37,020 nt of DNA, from assembly GCA_900541575.1 (NCBI GenBank), contig UQKO01000021.1:1-37020 (forward strand), read 5' to 3'. The notes beneath the pieces are model-generated. The model saw only the letters and a program-made list of their open reading frames with translations, was not told where the DNA came from and did not search any database. Positions within the stretch are counted from its first letter, which is position 1, and each line of letters starts with the position of its first letter. This DNA is from an uncultured Prevotella sp. GTDB taxonomy: Bacteria; Bacteroidota; Bacteroidia; Bacteroidales; Bacteroidaceae. Below are positions 15,566 through 23,966 of this stretch, piece after piece. A program made the position numbers and the translations under genes.

Positions 15566-16648
15566 TTAGAAGAACAGACCCTCATTGATGAGACGACGTA
15601 TGGCGTCGGGGTCTTTATTGGGGCATATCATGAGTATTCCGTTTTGCTCGGCCACTACGTAGCCATCAAGACCTGCAATTACGGCTTTGTGGCCATGAGG
15701 AAGGCTAATCATGCAGTTTTGTGTGCCTTGTAACATCACATGGGCGCCAGGGGTTACGGCATTGTGGTCGGCATCGAGATGGGAAGCTTCGTGAAGCTCT
15801 GTCCAACAGCCTATGTCTGCCCATCCGAAGTCGCACTGCTGCACCATGACATTGCTGCAATGCTCGAGTACAAGGAGATCGATACTGCGGGGCAATCCTT
15901 CGGGAATAATGGTGCGTATGTAGTTCATTTCGGCAGCGATTGTCACCATTTGTTTTGCTAGTTTCTCTACAGGATAGTCGGGTCGATGCTGCATTTGTGC
16001 TAACTGGCGTCCCATGGTGTCGGCTTTCCAGAGAAAGACACCCGTGTTCCAGAGAAATTCTCCGCTATCAAGAAACATCTTTGCATAGTTCAGTTCTGGT
16101 TTCTCGCTAAACGATTGCACGCGGCTCAGCCCTTTTTGAGCATCTGTTTCATCGCCCATTTGAATGTAGCCATAGGCAGTGTTGGGCTGGGTGGGGCGCA
16201 CGCCGATGGCAAGAAATTGCGGATGGGAGGCTACATATTCGAGGCCTTGAAGAATTTGCTTTTCGAAACGATCTTCGTGTTGGATGAGTTGGTCTGCCGG
16301 CGAGACTACCACGCTAGCTTCGCTATCAGAGAGCGCGGCATGCCATGTGCCCCAGATGGCGGCGGGTGCCGTGTTGAGTTGTACGGGTTCGGGCAGAATT
16401 TGGTTGGTGGGGAGCTGAGGTAGCTGTTGGCTGACAAGGTCTACGTAGACTTCGTAAGTAGATACGTAGATATGTTCTTTAGGGATGAATCGGGAGAATC
16501 GGTCGAAGGTCTGTTGTAGGAGGGTGCGTCCTGTTCCGAAAAAGTCAATAAACTGTTTGGGCAGTTCCTTTTGGCTGGCGGGCCACAAGCGGCGGCCCAC
16601 GCCCCCAGCCAGAATGATGCAATAGTTGTGATTAGTCGTTTCCATCAT
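15566..16648 (-). CDS. manC: Mannose-1-phosphate guanylyltransferase
   Basis: This encodes 360 residues from the ATG at 16648. A second ATG follows immediately, and a TTG three bases upstream is less likely. The protein makes GDP-mannose from mannose-1-phosphate and GTP, feeding surface polysaccharide and GDP-fucose synthesis. The N-terminal signature is LAGGVGRRLWPAS followed by PKQF, the nucleotidyltransferase pyrophosphorylase motif. VVSPADQLI and FSEKPELNYAKMFL with WNTGVFLWK are further GDP-mannose pyrophosphorylase features. At this length it lacks the fused phosphomannose isomerase domain of long ManC proteins and is the single-domain form common in Bacteroidetes. It has no operon partner; mdh is 193 bases downstream. 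Confidence 0.92.
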   Translation of the reverse strand: MMETTNHNYCIILAGGVGRRLWPASQKELPKQFIDFFGTGRTLLQQTFDRFSRFIPKEHIYVSTYEVYVDLVSQQLPQLPTNQILPEPVQLNTAPAAIWGTWHAALSDSEASVVVSPADQLIQHEDRFEKQILQGLEYVASHPQFLAIGVRPTQPNTAYGYIQMGDETDAQKGLSRVQSFSEKPELNYAKMFLDSGEFLWNTGVFLWKADTMGRQLAQMQHRPDYPVEKLAKQMVTIAAEMNYIRTIIPEGLPRSIDLLVLEHCSNVMVQQCDFGWADIGCWTELHEASHLDADHNAVTPGAHVMLQGTQNCMISLPHGHKAVIAGLDGYVVAEQNGILMICPNKDPDAIRRLINEGLFF

Positions 16649-16766
16649 CAAGGATTAGTTTGGTTAGCTGCCGCTCATACTTCGAGCGTGGGCGGCATTC
16701 GGTTAATTCGTTGCTAAGATAACGATTTTTCCTGCGTACTATGATTTTCCCTATCCTAAAAAACTA

Positions 16767-16793
16767 AAAAAACCGCCCTTTGGACGATTTTTT
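16767..16793 (-). terminator. Terminator of sbcC
   Basis: On the minus strand a 12-bp stem (16793-16782 with 16778-16767, two G-U pairs, three-base loop) is followed by a U-run. It starts about 30 bases after the sbcC stop codon. Confidence 0.75.
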
Positions 16794-16823
16794 CAGTAGG
16801 AGAAGTTTTTGGGTCGTGCCCTC

Positions 16824-19800
16824 TCACACCACTTGTATCCTTGAGCTGCCGCTTCCCGGCTGGCGCACTAGGCGGATTTGGGGCGATAACTGTGAGCGGA
16901 TTTGTTCCGTATGGCTGATGATGCCCACTTTGCGGCCTTGCACGTTTTCAAGGTTGGAGAGTGCAAGCATTACGAGGTCGAGCGAGTCGCGATCGAGATT
17001 GCCGAATCCCTCGTCGATGAAAAGCGATCCAATGTTGAGGTTCTTGCTCGAGAGTGAAGCCAACCCAAGCGCTAGAGCTAGCGACACCACGAAGGTTTCA
17101 CCGCCCGATAGAGAGTTGACATAGCGGTGTTCGTCGAACATGTCGCGGTCGACTACTTCGAGTGTGAGTGTGCCCGGCACGTTGTGAAGTTCATAGCGCG
17201 GAGAGAGCTGACGCAGGTGTAGATTGGCCTGTGCTACGAGGTAGGAGAAAGTACAACTCTGTGCGATGGTGCGGAACTTCTTGCCATCGGCCGAGCCAAA
17301 TAGAGCGTTGAGTCTTTCCCATTCTCGGGCATTGTCGGTAGCTGTGTTGATGCGCTGCTCTAGGGCAGTGGCACGTTCCACACTGGCCTTGTGGGCTAGC
17401 AGTCGTGACTGAATCTGCGTGAGTTCTTCACTTATCTGTTCGAGGCGTGTGGCCAGTGCCGTATGTAGGCCTTCAAGGTTGTTGCGCAGGTCAAGATAGC
17501 GCGCAGTGAGGTTCTCTAGTGGAAGGTCGGCAGAATGATTCTCTTCCACGGTGTTGGGCAGAACCTCTGCTATGGGTTGTGCTGCCGTTGGTTGTGCTTC
17601 GGCAGATCCAACGGCTTTTGCTGCGGAGAACGAAGGACGCTCTGGAGCGGCCTGAAGTGCCTGTAGCTGGAGGCGCGCTTGTTTGAGTGCATCGTCAGCT
17701 AGAAGGCGTGCATCGGCCAGGGCTGAGATGCGGTGGCGCATGGAGACCCAATCGGTCTTAGCGGTGAAGATGGCGCGGAGTTCGGTAAACTGCACGGGTG
17801 AGTGCGTACCATTGAAGCGCAGAATCATGAGGTCGAGCTCTTGCTGTTTTTCCTGTTGTTGGTGCTGATTCTCGAGGCGGCTCTTTTGCAAGTTGTCGCG
17901 CTGGCCTTGGAGCTGGCGCAGTCGTCCTTGTAAAGTTTCAAACTCTTGGCGTGTGCGCTGCTCTTCTGTCCGTGCTTGGGCAATGGCAGTTTGTAGTTGC
18001 TCTGTGAGTTTCTGCGGAGTGGTGCTACCTAGCAGACTGCGCAATTCTTCACGCTTGCGAACCACCGATTCGCGCACGGAATCGCGGCTTTGGCGACATT
18101 GCTCTACATGGTGTGTGGCCTCTGTAAGGTGAGTTTCTGCTCCCCTTATCTCCTCGCAAAGTAGGGCTTCGGAGCGTTCGCCGTTGTCTATAGCTTGGCA
18201 GGTCGATGTCCAGTCGGTGTAGAGGTCGGTGAGGCGTAGACGCAGGCCGTCGGCATTGTCGCGCCAAAGGGAGAACCATCCCGAGAGAGTAATCATGCCA
18301 TCGAGGTCGGTATAGAGTTCGGAGCAGGCGCGGTCGCTCTCATTGATGGTCTGTTGTAGTTCTTCCGCTGTGGCTGTGGCACTATGAGCCTCAGTGCGCA
18401 CCTTGTCGAGAAAGGTATGATTGTCGTCCATCTTCACATCAAGTTGTGTAATCTCCTCGTTCAGTCGGTTGATGTGTTGTTGATGGAAGTTGTAGGTCTC
18501 TAGTTCATGCTGAGCCTCTTCGGCCGTGCGTGTGGTGTTCTCAATGAGCAGTTGTATCATAGTGCGTCGGGCATCCCGATTGACCGTGGCTGTGCAGTCG
18601 GCAAATGATTTGTCGAGGAAGGCATAGTCGGCCCATTCATCCACGTCGGCCTTTTGACGCGCTTTGAGTTCCTGTAGTGAGCGTGCATCGGCTTCAAGTC
18701 GTGCAGCATCAGCTGCCACTTCCTCACGCAGAGTGGTAAGTCTGTCGCGCTTAGTCTTGAGGTCGCTCTGCAGAGCAGCGTACTCCTTGTCCATATTGCC
18801 TAAGAGTTCGCCTAGCTCGCGTTCTGTCTCTGTATGGTAGGGATGGTGTGTGGCGCCGCATACAGGGCAGGCAGTGCCCTCCTTGAGCTGTTTGCGCAGG
18901 TTGACAATGTTCTCGCTCTGGCTCAGTGTATAGGCTGTGCTAAATCGGGCAAACGCTTCGTCGGCTGCAAGCACCTCTATATCGAGCTTTCGCATGGTAG
19001 CTTGCTTCTGCGCTAGTTCTGTTTGTTCGCGCTTTTGGGCGGCAGTCTTATCGGCTATTGAAGCATAACCTTGTGAGATATGTTGCCAAAGTTGTGCGGC
19101 GCGTTCCAGTGCCACTAGGCGTGCACGATTTTCTGCTGCGGCGCGCTGCAATCGGGCAGAGTCTATGCCTTGATTGGTTTGGCGGTGAATTAGGAGTTCG
19201 CTCTTTAGCGTGTTGAGGCGTGCCTGTTGGTTGTGGCGTTCTTGTTCGGCCTTTTCACCTTGTGCACGGAGTTCGGCTATTCTCTTCTGCAGAGCCGCCT
19301 GCTTGTTGTGTGCCTCTGTGTTGCGGCGTGTCTCGTTTGAAAGAGCTGAGAGTTTATCTTTGATGAGGTCGAACTTATCGAACATGTGGCGGTGAACCTC
19401 GAGCGACTGCTTATGCAACTGCTTCTCCTTGAGCTGTGCACTCACGCTCTTGAGTTTTTCTTGGGCTGCCTTGAGAGCCTCTTGGCGCTTGTATTCCACC
19501 TGTGAAGCCTGATGGAGTTGCTCCTCGAGTTGGTGTTGCTGATCCGAGGCCATGTTGATCTCGCCCGTGAGGGAAAGGCCACGGTCGATGGCGGGGCGCT
19601 GCACTTCCAACTGCTTCTCGGCATCGGCCGTACGCTCGCGCATCACGTCGAGCTGTGTTCTTTTGGCCTCAAGTTCTGAGCGCGAGCGCTCAAGTTCCGA
19701 TGTGTTCAGAGCTTCATCGGTCTTGATTCTGTCTACGTCGGCTCGGCGCATCTCTATGGCTTGGTAGAGCGGCTGCATGGGTAGGAGGGAATCGTAGCGT

Positions 19801-20705
19801 TCGAGTCGTAGTTCATCGCCGCGAGCCTCCATACATTCTTTTGTGGCTGCTGCATACTGCGCCTCGCGTTTTGCCACTTCGCGAGCAGCCTCACTGAAGC
19901 GGTCTATCCATAACATCTGTTGCTCTGTTCGGTGCGTTTCTTGCTCAGCATTGAGTTTCGAGGCGGTGAGCAATTGTGAGCGCTCTTGCAGTTGGGCTAG
20001 GTCTTGCGGGTCGAGGCGGTTGTGGAGCATGCCTTGCATCTCATGGTGTAGGTTCTCCACCTGTGTCTTTGCCTCAACAGTGAGGGTGAAGATGCGTTGT
20101 CCCACGACAGAGTATACCTCTGTGCCGGTGAGTTTTTCAAGCAGGGCAGCCTTGTCGGCCGAACGGGCTTTGAGGAAGTTGGCAAAGCTTCCCTGCGCCA
20201 AAATAACGGTGCGTGTAAATTGGTCATAACTCAAGCCCACTGCCATTTCTATGCGTTCTTGTAGGTTGGCTTTGTCAATGCGTTCGTGGCTTGGCGCGAT
20301 GCGTTCTAGAGTGCGCTCGGCAGGAGTGTAATTACCGCCGCGGGTCACTCTAATGCTCCATCGTGCCACGTAGCGTTCGCCCGCAGTGGTGCTAAACTCC
20401 ACAGTGGCGTAGCCTTGCTTCTGCCCACGACGCAGAATTGTGGCCGTGTTGCTAGCTTGCACCTGTTGCGATTTTTCGGCCGATAGACGTAGGTCGTCGG
20501 CCGATAGGCGCTCAATGTTTTCAAAGCGTGGAGCTTTATTGTAGAGCGCCAGACACACAGCGTCGAGTAGGGTAGATTTGCCGGAACCCATATCACCCGT
20601 AATGGCGAAGAGCCCGGCCGAACGAAGTGGCTCTTGGGTGAAGTCTATAGTCTGCTCCCCCTCGATAGAGGTAAGGTTGCAGAGAGTGATTTTGTCTATT
20701 TTCAT
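16824..20705 (-). CDS. sbcC: Exonuclease subunit SbcC (SMC-like ATPase)
   Basis: This 1293-residue Rad50-type ATPase pairs with SbcD to cut hairpins and DNA ends. Walker A GDMGSGKST is at 37-45, and GQ-loop-region sequence ILAQGSFANFLKA follows. Two long coiled-coil arms (about 200-600 and 650-1100, rich in Glu, Gln, Arg and Leu) flank a zinc hook, CPVC at 613-616, almost at mid-protein. The C-terminal lobe has the ABC signature LSGGE around Ser1200 and Walker B FIDEGFG with Asp1231-Glu1232. The length is somewhat above the E. coli protein. A Pro/Ala-rich, Ser-rich interruption near 1020-1060 breaks the second coiled coil. It lies 100 bases downstream of sbcD on the same strand and ends at a terminator. 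Confidence 0.95.
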   Translation of the reverse strand: MKIDKITLCNLTSIEGEQTIDFTQEPLRSAGLFAITGDMGSGKSTLLDAVCLALYNKAPRFENIERLSADDLRLSAEKSQQVQASNTATILRRGQKQGYATVEFSTTAGERYVARWSIRVTRGGNYTPAERTLERIAPSHERIDKANLQERIEMAVGLSYDQFTRTVILAQGSFANFLKARSADKAALLEKLTGTEVYSVVGQRIFTLTVEAKTQVENLHHEMQGMLHNRLDPQDLAQLQERSQLLTASKLNAEQETHRTEQQMLWIDRFSEAAREVAKREAQYAAATKECMEARGDELRLERYDSLLPMQPLYQAIEMRRADVDRIKTDEALNTSELERSRSELEAKRTQLDVMRERTADAEKQLEVQRPAIDRGLSLTGEINMASDQQHQLEEQLHQASQVEYKRQEALKAAQEKLKSVSAQLKEKQLHKQSLEVHRHMFDKFDLIKDKLSALSNETRRNTEAHNKQAALQKRIAELRAQGEKAEQERHNQQARLNTLKSELLIHRQTNQGIDSARLQRAAAENRARLVALERAAQLWQHISQGYASIADKTAAQKREQTELAQKQATMRKLDIEVLAADEAFARFSTAYTLSQSENIVNLRKQLKEGTACPVCGATHHPYHTETERELGELLGNMDKEYAALQSDLKTKRDRLTTLREEVAADAARLEADARSLQELKARQKADVDEWADYAFLDKSFADCTATVNRDARRTMIQLLIENTTRTAEEAQHELETYNFHQQHINRLNEEITQLDVKMDDNHTFLDKVRTEAHSATATAEELQQTINESDRACSELYTDLDGMITLSGWFSLWRDNADGLRLRLTDLYTDWTSTCQAIDNGERSEALLCEEIRGAETHLTEATHHVEQCRQSRDSVRESVVRKREELRSLLGSTTPQKLTEQLQTAIAQARTEEQRTRQEFETLQGRLRQLQGQRDNLQKSRLENQHQQQEKQQELDLMILRFNGTHSPVQFTELRAIFTAKTDWVSMRHRISALADARLLADDALKQARLQLQALQAAPERPSFSAAKAVGSAEAQPTAAQPIAEVLPNTVEENHSADLPLENLTARYLDLRNNLEGLHTALATRLEQISEELTQIQSRLLAHKASVERATALEQRINTATDNAREWERLNALFGSADGKKFRTIAQSCTFSYLVAQANLHLRQLSPRYELHNVPGTLTLEVVDRDMFDEHRYVNSLSGGETFVVSLALALGLASLSSKNLNIGSLFIDEGFGNLDRDSLDLVMLALSNLENVQGRKVGIISHTEQIRSQLSPQIRLVRQPGSGSSRIQVV

Positions 20706-20805
20706 GAGGAAGAAGCCCCTCGCCCTTGCCTAGGGAGTTCCCCCGTAAAAAGGGAAAACCTAAAGGGTTGGAACAGATAGGGGTACTTATTTATATATGC
20801 TAGTG

Positions 20806-22047
20806 TTAGTGCTCAGCCTCTTCTGCTGCTTTATTGAATCGTGAAACGAGTGTGTTGGGCATTTCCTCTCCAAATCTTGAGAGGAAATACCGACGTGCCA
20901 TGTCGAGGGGAGAGGTAGAGGCCAAGTCATCGGGAGTGGCAGGCTGAGCATTGGCTTCATTGACGGCAGAATCGGCCGCAATCGGCCGCACGCGCGTCAT
21001 ACGGCAGAAGCATACGGCGCGATCCTGCAGAGCTTGCATCACGTCGTGCATGAGCGAAGGTTCGGGTTGGCGTTCCTCCACGTGAATCTCGAGATAAGGC
21101 CATGAACGTAGGTCGGGTTGTTTCGAGGCTAAGGGCAGTGAAGCTATCTCGTCGAGCACTTGCTGAGCTGTGGCAGCTCTTCCGCGAGCGGGAATGGTTT
21201 GCAGACGACGCAAGGGGGTATAGTCGATAAACGAAACGTTGGCTTGTCCGTCGGGCGTGAGTTCCACCCATTGAGCACCATGATGATAGTTGATTTCTGC
21301 AAACGACATGGGCAGCGCACTTCCCGCATACCATGCCTCAGCACCAGCCTGTTGTGGCTTATGAATGTGGCCTAGAGCCGTGTAGCTCACTCCCGAGCCA
21401 ACTACTTCGGTGCTGACACATTCCTGTCCGCCCACGACAACACGTTCGGAATGGTCCTCTCCACATACTTCAGCTCCGCGAGCATAGAAGTGAGCCGCAG
21501 CAATAACGGGTAGCCCTGCAAACGCAGTATGCTTCAGTTCTTGGCGGATTTTTCGGAAGAAGAATCGGAGACTTTCCTCGGGTGAGAGCCCCGCGGGAGC
21601 ATCGGCACTGCGCAGATAGGGTAGAGCCATACATACGCAAGCCGCTTCGCCCGTTTGGCGCGAGGCCAGTGGCAAGAGGTAGTAGCCAAAGTCGGGTTCT
21701 CCCTTAGCCGTATAGTGTATGGTGCCGCGCACGTAGACATTGTGCGTCTTGAGCAAGTCGGCGGGGGCTTCGAGTCGGCCAGCCGAATCATGGTTTCCTG
21801 CGGTGATTACCACTTGCAAGCCAGGTAGTGTCGATGTGGCTTGTAGAAGGAAATCGTAAAAGAGTTCTTCGGCCGATGCAGAGGGATTTGCGGTGTCGAA
21901 CACATCGCCCGTGATGAGCAGAGCGTCAGGCTTACGTTCCTCGATGACGCCGAGTAGCCATTGCAGGAAGTGCTGATGTTCATCCGTGCGCACGTGTCCA
22001 TGAAAAACGTTCCCTAGATGCCAGTCGGCGGTATGGAGTATCTTCAT
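20806..22047 (-). CDS. sbcD: Exonuclease subunit SbcD (Mre11-like nuclease)
   Basis: This 413-residue metallophosphoesterase is the nuclease half of the SbcCD complex. All the manganese-binding motifs are visible: HTADWHLGN (residues 5-13), LLITGDVFDTANPS (about 44-57), VITAGNHDSAGR (about 80-91), an AAHFYARG segment, and SYTALGHIHKPQ with the GHIH motif. A capping and C-terminal domain follows. The last 25 residues are variable and end EEAEH. The order sbcD then sbcC, with 100 bases between, is the usual arrangement. A TAACTTTG promoter box lies 26 bases upstream of the ATG. The complex limits palindromic DNA, which is notable because this window has several long perfect palindromes. Confidence 0.95.
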   Translation of the reverse strand: MKILHTADWHLGNVFHGHVRTDEHQHFLQWLLGVIEERKPDALLITGDVFDTANPSASAEELFYDFLLQATSTLPGLQVVITAGNHDSAGRLEAPADLLKTHNVYVRGTIHYTAKGEPDFGYYLLPLASRQTGEAACVCMALPYLRSADAPAGLSPEESLRFFFRKIRQELKHTAFAGLPVIAAAHFYARGAEVCGEDHSERVVVGGQECVSTEVVGSGVSYTALGHIHKPQQAGAEAWYAGSALPMSFAEINYHHGAQWVELTPDGQANVSFIDYTPLRRLQTIPARGRAATAQQVLDEIASLPLASKQPDLRSWPYLEIHVEERQPEPSLMHDVMQALQDRAVCFCRMTRVRPIAADSAVNEANAQPATPDDLASTSPLDMARRYFLSRFGEEMPNTLVSRFNKAAEEAEH

Positions 22048-22072
22048 AGCTTCGTATGTTTGTTTGATGGTG

Positions 22073-22080
22073 CAAAGTTA
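22073..22080 (-). promoter_or_regulatory. Candidate -7 promoter box of sbcDC
   Basis: Minus-strand TAACTTTG fits TAnnTTTG and lies 26 bases from the sbcD ATG. This is the same spacing as for the copper operon and nucleoside kinase boxes. Confidence 0.6.
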
Positions 22081-22370
22081 GTGCAAGCCGAGAGCAAAGC
22101 GAAGAAAGAACGAAGTTTTTTTTCGTATTGCCGAGGCGTCGCCTAATTTGCACGGAGTAGTCAACCGACTAGCATAGCAGTGAAATGAAAGAGATAGAGG
22201 GAAATTTTCGCTTCCATCGTATCATTTCCACTCTCCCACAGAAGCGGGAAATTTTTCCTCTGGAATAGATTTTTCTCTTCAGTAGGACAATAAATTGAAA
22301 AATATGGCTATCTTTGCTCTTGCAATAGCAGTGCGCGAAAGCCTTATGGGCTGCGTCCTAGAATTTCGCC
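22081..22370. other. Intergenic region between divergent sbcD and tRNA-Arg
   Basis: About 290 bases without a gene. The tRNA promoter box is at 22309-22316. I saw no long repeat. Confidence 0.5.
22309..22316 (+). promoter_or_regulatory. Candidate -7 promoter box of tRNA-Arg
   Basis: TATCTTTG fits TAnnTTTG and lies 54 bases upstream of the tRNA 5' end, leaving room for a short precursor leader. Confidence 0.5.
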
Positions 22371-22444
22371 GGCCTCGTAGCTTAGCTGAATAGAGCGTCA
22401 GATTCCGGTTCTGAAGGTCCAGGGTTTGAATCCCTGCGAGGTCA
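22371..22444 (+). tRNA. tRNA-Arg (anticodon CCG)
   Basis: This 74-base cloverleaf folds fully. The acceptor stem GGCCTCG pairs with CGAGGTC (one G-U pair). The D arm is GCTT...AGC. The anticodon stem TCAGA/TCTGA encloses TTCCGGT, placing anticodon CCG at 22405-22407 to read CGG arginine codons. A five-base variable loop and T arm CAGGG-TTTGAAT-CCCTG follow. The discriminator is A and the 3' CCA is not encoded (ACA follows). A terminator hairpin begins 16 bases later. Confidence 0.95.
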
Positions 22445-22460
22445 CATTTTTTATTGATTA

Positions 22461-22495
22461 AGAAAATCCTACCACGAAATGCGGTAGGATTTTCT
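22461..22495 (+). terminator. Terminator after tRNA-Arg
   Basis: A 13-bp perfect stem AGAAAATCCTACC/GGTAGGATTTTCT with a 9-base loop is followed by a T-rich stretch. It isolates the tRNA from the downstream epimerase gene. Confidence 0.8.
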
Positions 22496-22553
22496 TTTAG
22501 ATGTACATTCTTTTTTTCGTCAAGGGGAATAGCTATCCTTTCAAGACTTTTCT

Positions 22554-22561
22554 TACCTTTG
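22554..22561 (+). promoter_or_regulatory. Candidate -7 promoter box of the 2-epimerase gene
   Basis: TACCTTTG fits TAnnTTTG and lies 88 bases before the ATG at 22649. It falls inside the upstream in-frame extension of the epimerase frame, which supports the downstream start. Confidence 0.55.
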
Positions 22562-22648
22562 CATAAGGTAAGTTGCGGTTCGGCATTTGAATCGAGTTTC
22601 ATTGCGTTCGCAACTGCATTATTATCCTTACACGTATCAAAGAAAAAC

Positions 22649-23827
22649 ATGAATATGGATTTTAAAGAACTAGCGGAGCAATATAAGCGAGAATTGCTGG
22701 AAAAAGTAATTCCCTTCTGGCTCACTCATTCGCAAGATAAGAAATATGGCGGATATTTTACGTGCTTGGAACGCGATGGCCACGTGTTCGACACCGATAA
22801 ATTCGTGTGGATGCAAGGACGTGAGGTGTGGATGTTTGCTACGCTTTATAATAAAGTGGAACGCCGAAAGGAATGGCTTGATTGTGCTATTCAGGGTGCT
22901 GAATTCCTGAAAGCGCATGGCCACGATGGTCACTTCAACTGGTATTTCTCGCTCGACCGCGAGGGGAAGCCGCTCGTGGAGCCTTACAATATTTTCTCAT
23001 ATACCTTTGCCGTGATAGCTTTCGGACAATTGGCGCTGGCCACGGGCAATGAGGAATATGCAGAGATTGCCCGACGCACGTTTGAGATTGTGCTCGAGAA
23101 ACAGCATAATCCGAAGGGCCGTTGGAATAAGACAGTGGCTGGCACTCGCGATATGAAGAGCTTTGCTTTGCCGATGATACTCTGTAATGTGGCGCTTGAG
23201 ATAGAACCGCTGCTCGATAAGGATTTTCTTGACGAGACTATCGAACGCTGCATTCATGAGGTGATGGACGTGTTTTATCGACCGGAGATGGGACTTATCG
23301 TGGAGAATCTGGGTGCTGATGGTGAACTTGTCGATTGTTTTGAGGGTCGCCTTCTCAACCCAGGACATGCCATTGAGGCGATGTGGTTTATCATGGACTT
23401 AGGAAAGCGTCTTGGGCGTCAAGACTTGATAGAACGAGCCACGGATATTGCCTTGAACGAGGTAGACTATGGTTGGGACGAGAAGTATGGTGGTATTTTC
23501 TACTTTATGGATCGCCTAGATCTTCCTCCGCAGCAGTTGGAGTGGGATCAGAAACTTTGGTGGGTACACATCGAGACTCTTATCACGATGCTCAAAGGGT
23601 ATGAGTTGACGGGGCGTGAGGAGTGTCTGAATTGGTTTGAGAGGGTACATGATTATGTGTGGACCCACTTTGCCGATCCAGAATATCCAGAATGGTTTGG
23701 CTACTTGAATCGCCGCGGCGAAGTGCTTCTGCCGCTCAAGGGCGGTAAGTGGAAGGGGTGTTTCCATGTGCCCAGAGGCTTGATGCAGTGTTGGCTCACA
23801 TTGGAAAGGCTAAGTAATAATAAGTAA
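22649..23827 (+). CDS. nanE: N-acylglucosamine 2-epimerase
   Basis: This encodes 392 residues from the ATG at 22649. The open frame runs 65 codons further upstream, but that part crosses the tRNA terminator and a promoter box and is not protein-like. The enzyme is an (alpha/alpha)6-barrel of the AGE (renin-binding protein) family. It interconverts unphosphorylated N-acetylmannosamine and N-acetylglucosamine. Family landmarks are KFVWMQGREVWMFA, NPGHAIEAMWF (a catalytic His), QLEWDQKLWWVH (second catalytic His), DPEYPEWFGYLNR and GKWKGCFHVPR. These fit AGE better than the related cellobiose 2-epimerases. In Bacteroides fragilis an AGE-type epimerase acts after the sialic acid lyase, so this gene probably completes the pathway begun at 10227 although it lies 8.6 kb beyond that cluster. 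The Bacteroides-style symbol nanE should not be confused with the ManNAc-6-phosphate epimerase of enterobacteria. Confidence 0.9.
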   Translation: MNMDFKELAEQYKRELLEKVIPFWLTHSQDKKYGGYFTCLERDGHVFDTDKFVWMQGREVWMFATLYNKVERRKEWLDCAIQGAEFLKAHGHDGHFNWYFSLDREGKPLVEPYNIFSYTFAVIAFGQLALATGNEEYAEIARRTFEIVLEKQHNPKGRWNKTVAGTRDMKSFALPMILCNVALEIEPLLDKDFLDETIERCIHEVMDVFYRPEMGLIVENLGADGELVDCFEGRLLNPGHAIEAMWFIMDLGKRLGRQDLIERATDIALNEVDYGWDEKYGGIFYFMDRLDLPPQQLEWDQKLWWVHIETLITMLKGYELTGREECLNWFERVHDYVWTHFADPEYPEWFGYLNRRGEVLLPLKGGKWKGCFHVPRGLMQCWLTLERLSNNK

Positions 23828-23832
23828 AGGTG

Positions 23833-23860
23833 GTTCTATAAATTTCAAGATTTATAGAAC
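23833..23860 (+). repeat. AT-rich hairpin containing the GGTGGTTCTATAA motif
   Basis: The 11-bp perfect arms GTTCTATAAAT/ATTTATAGAAC flank a 6-base loop just after the epimerase stop. The left flank and arm match sequences at 10110-10129 and, inverted, at 28025-28045. It is probably a dispersed intergenic repeat that may also act as a 3'-end hairpin. Confidence 0.7.
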
Positions 23861-23873
23861 AACTCTAAAATAT

Positions 23874-23924
23874 AAAACAGCCTGGTTGTCATCCCTTGCG
23901 TGGGGAGATAGCCAGGCTGTTTTT
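23874..23924. terminator. Bidirectional terminator between the 2-epimerase gene and tyrS
   Basis: The arms AAAACAGCCTGGTTGTC (23874-23890) and its near complement (23907-23923) form a 17-bp stem with two mismatches, flanked by an A-run and a T-run. It lies between convergent genes. Confidence 0.8.
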
Positions 23925-23966
23925 CGTATGCTTTAGTAGTCCTCTATGGGGGAGGGTTGTGATTGT

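Noticed and set aside
22454..22648. N-terminal extension of the 2-epimerase by 65 residues
   Set aside because: The extension crosses the tRNA terminator hairpin and a promoter box, and the family starts close to MDFKELAEQY.
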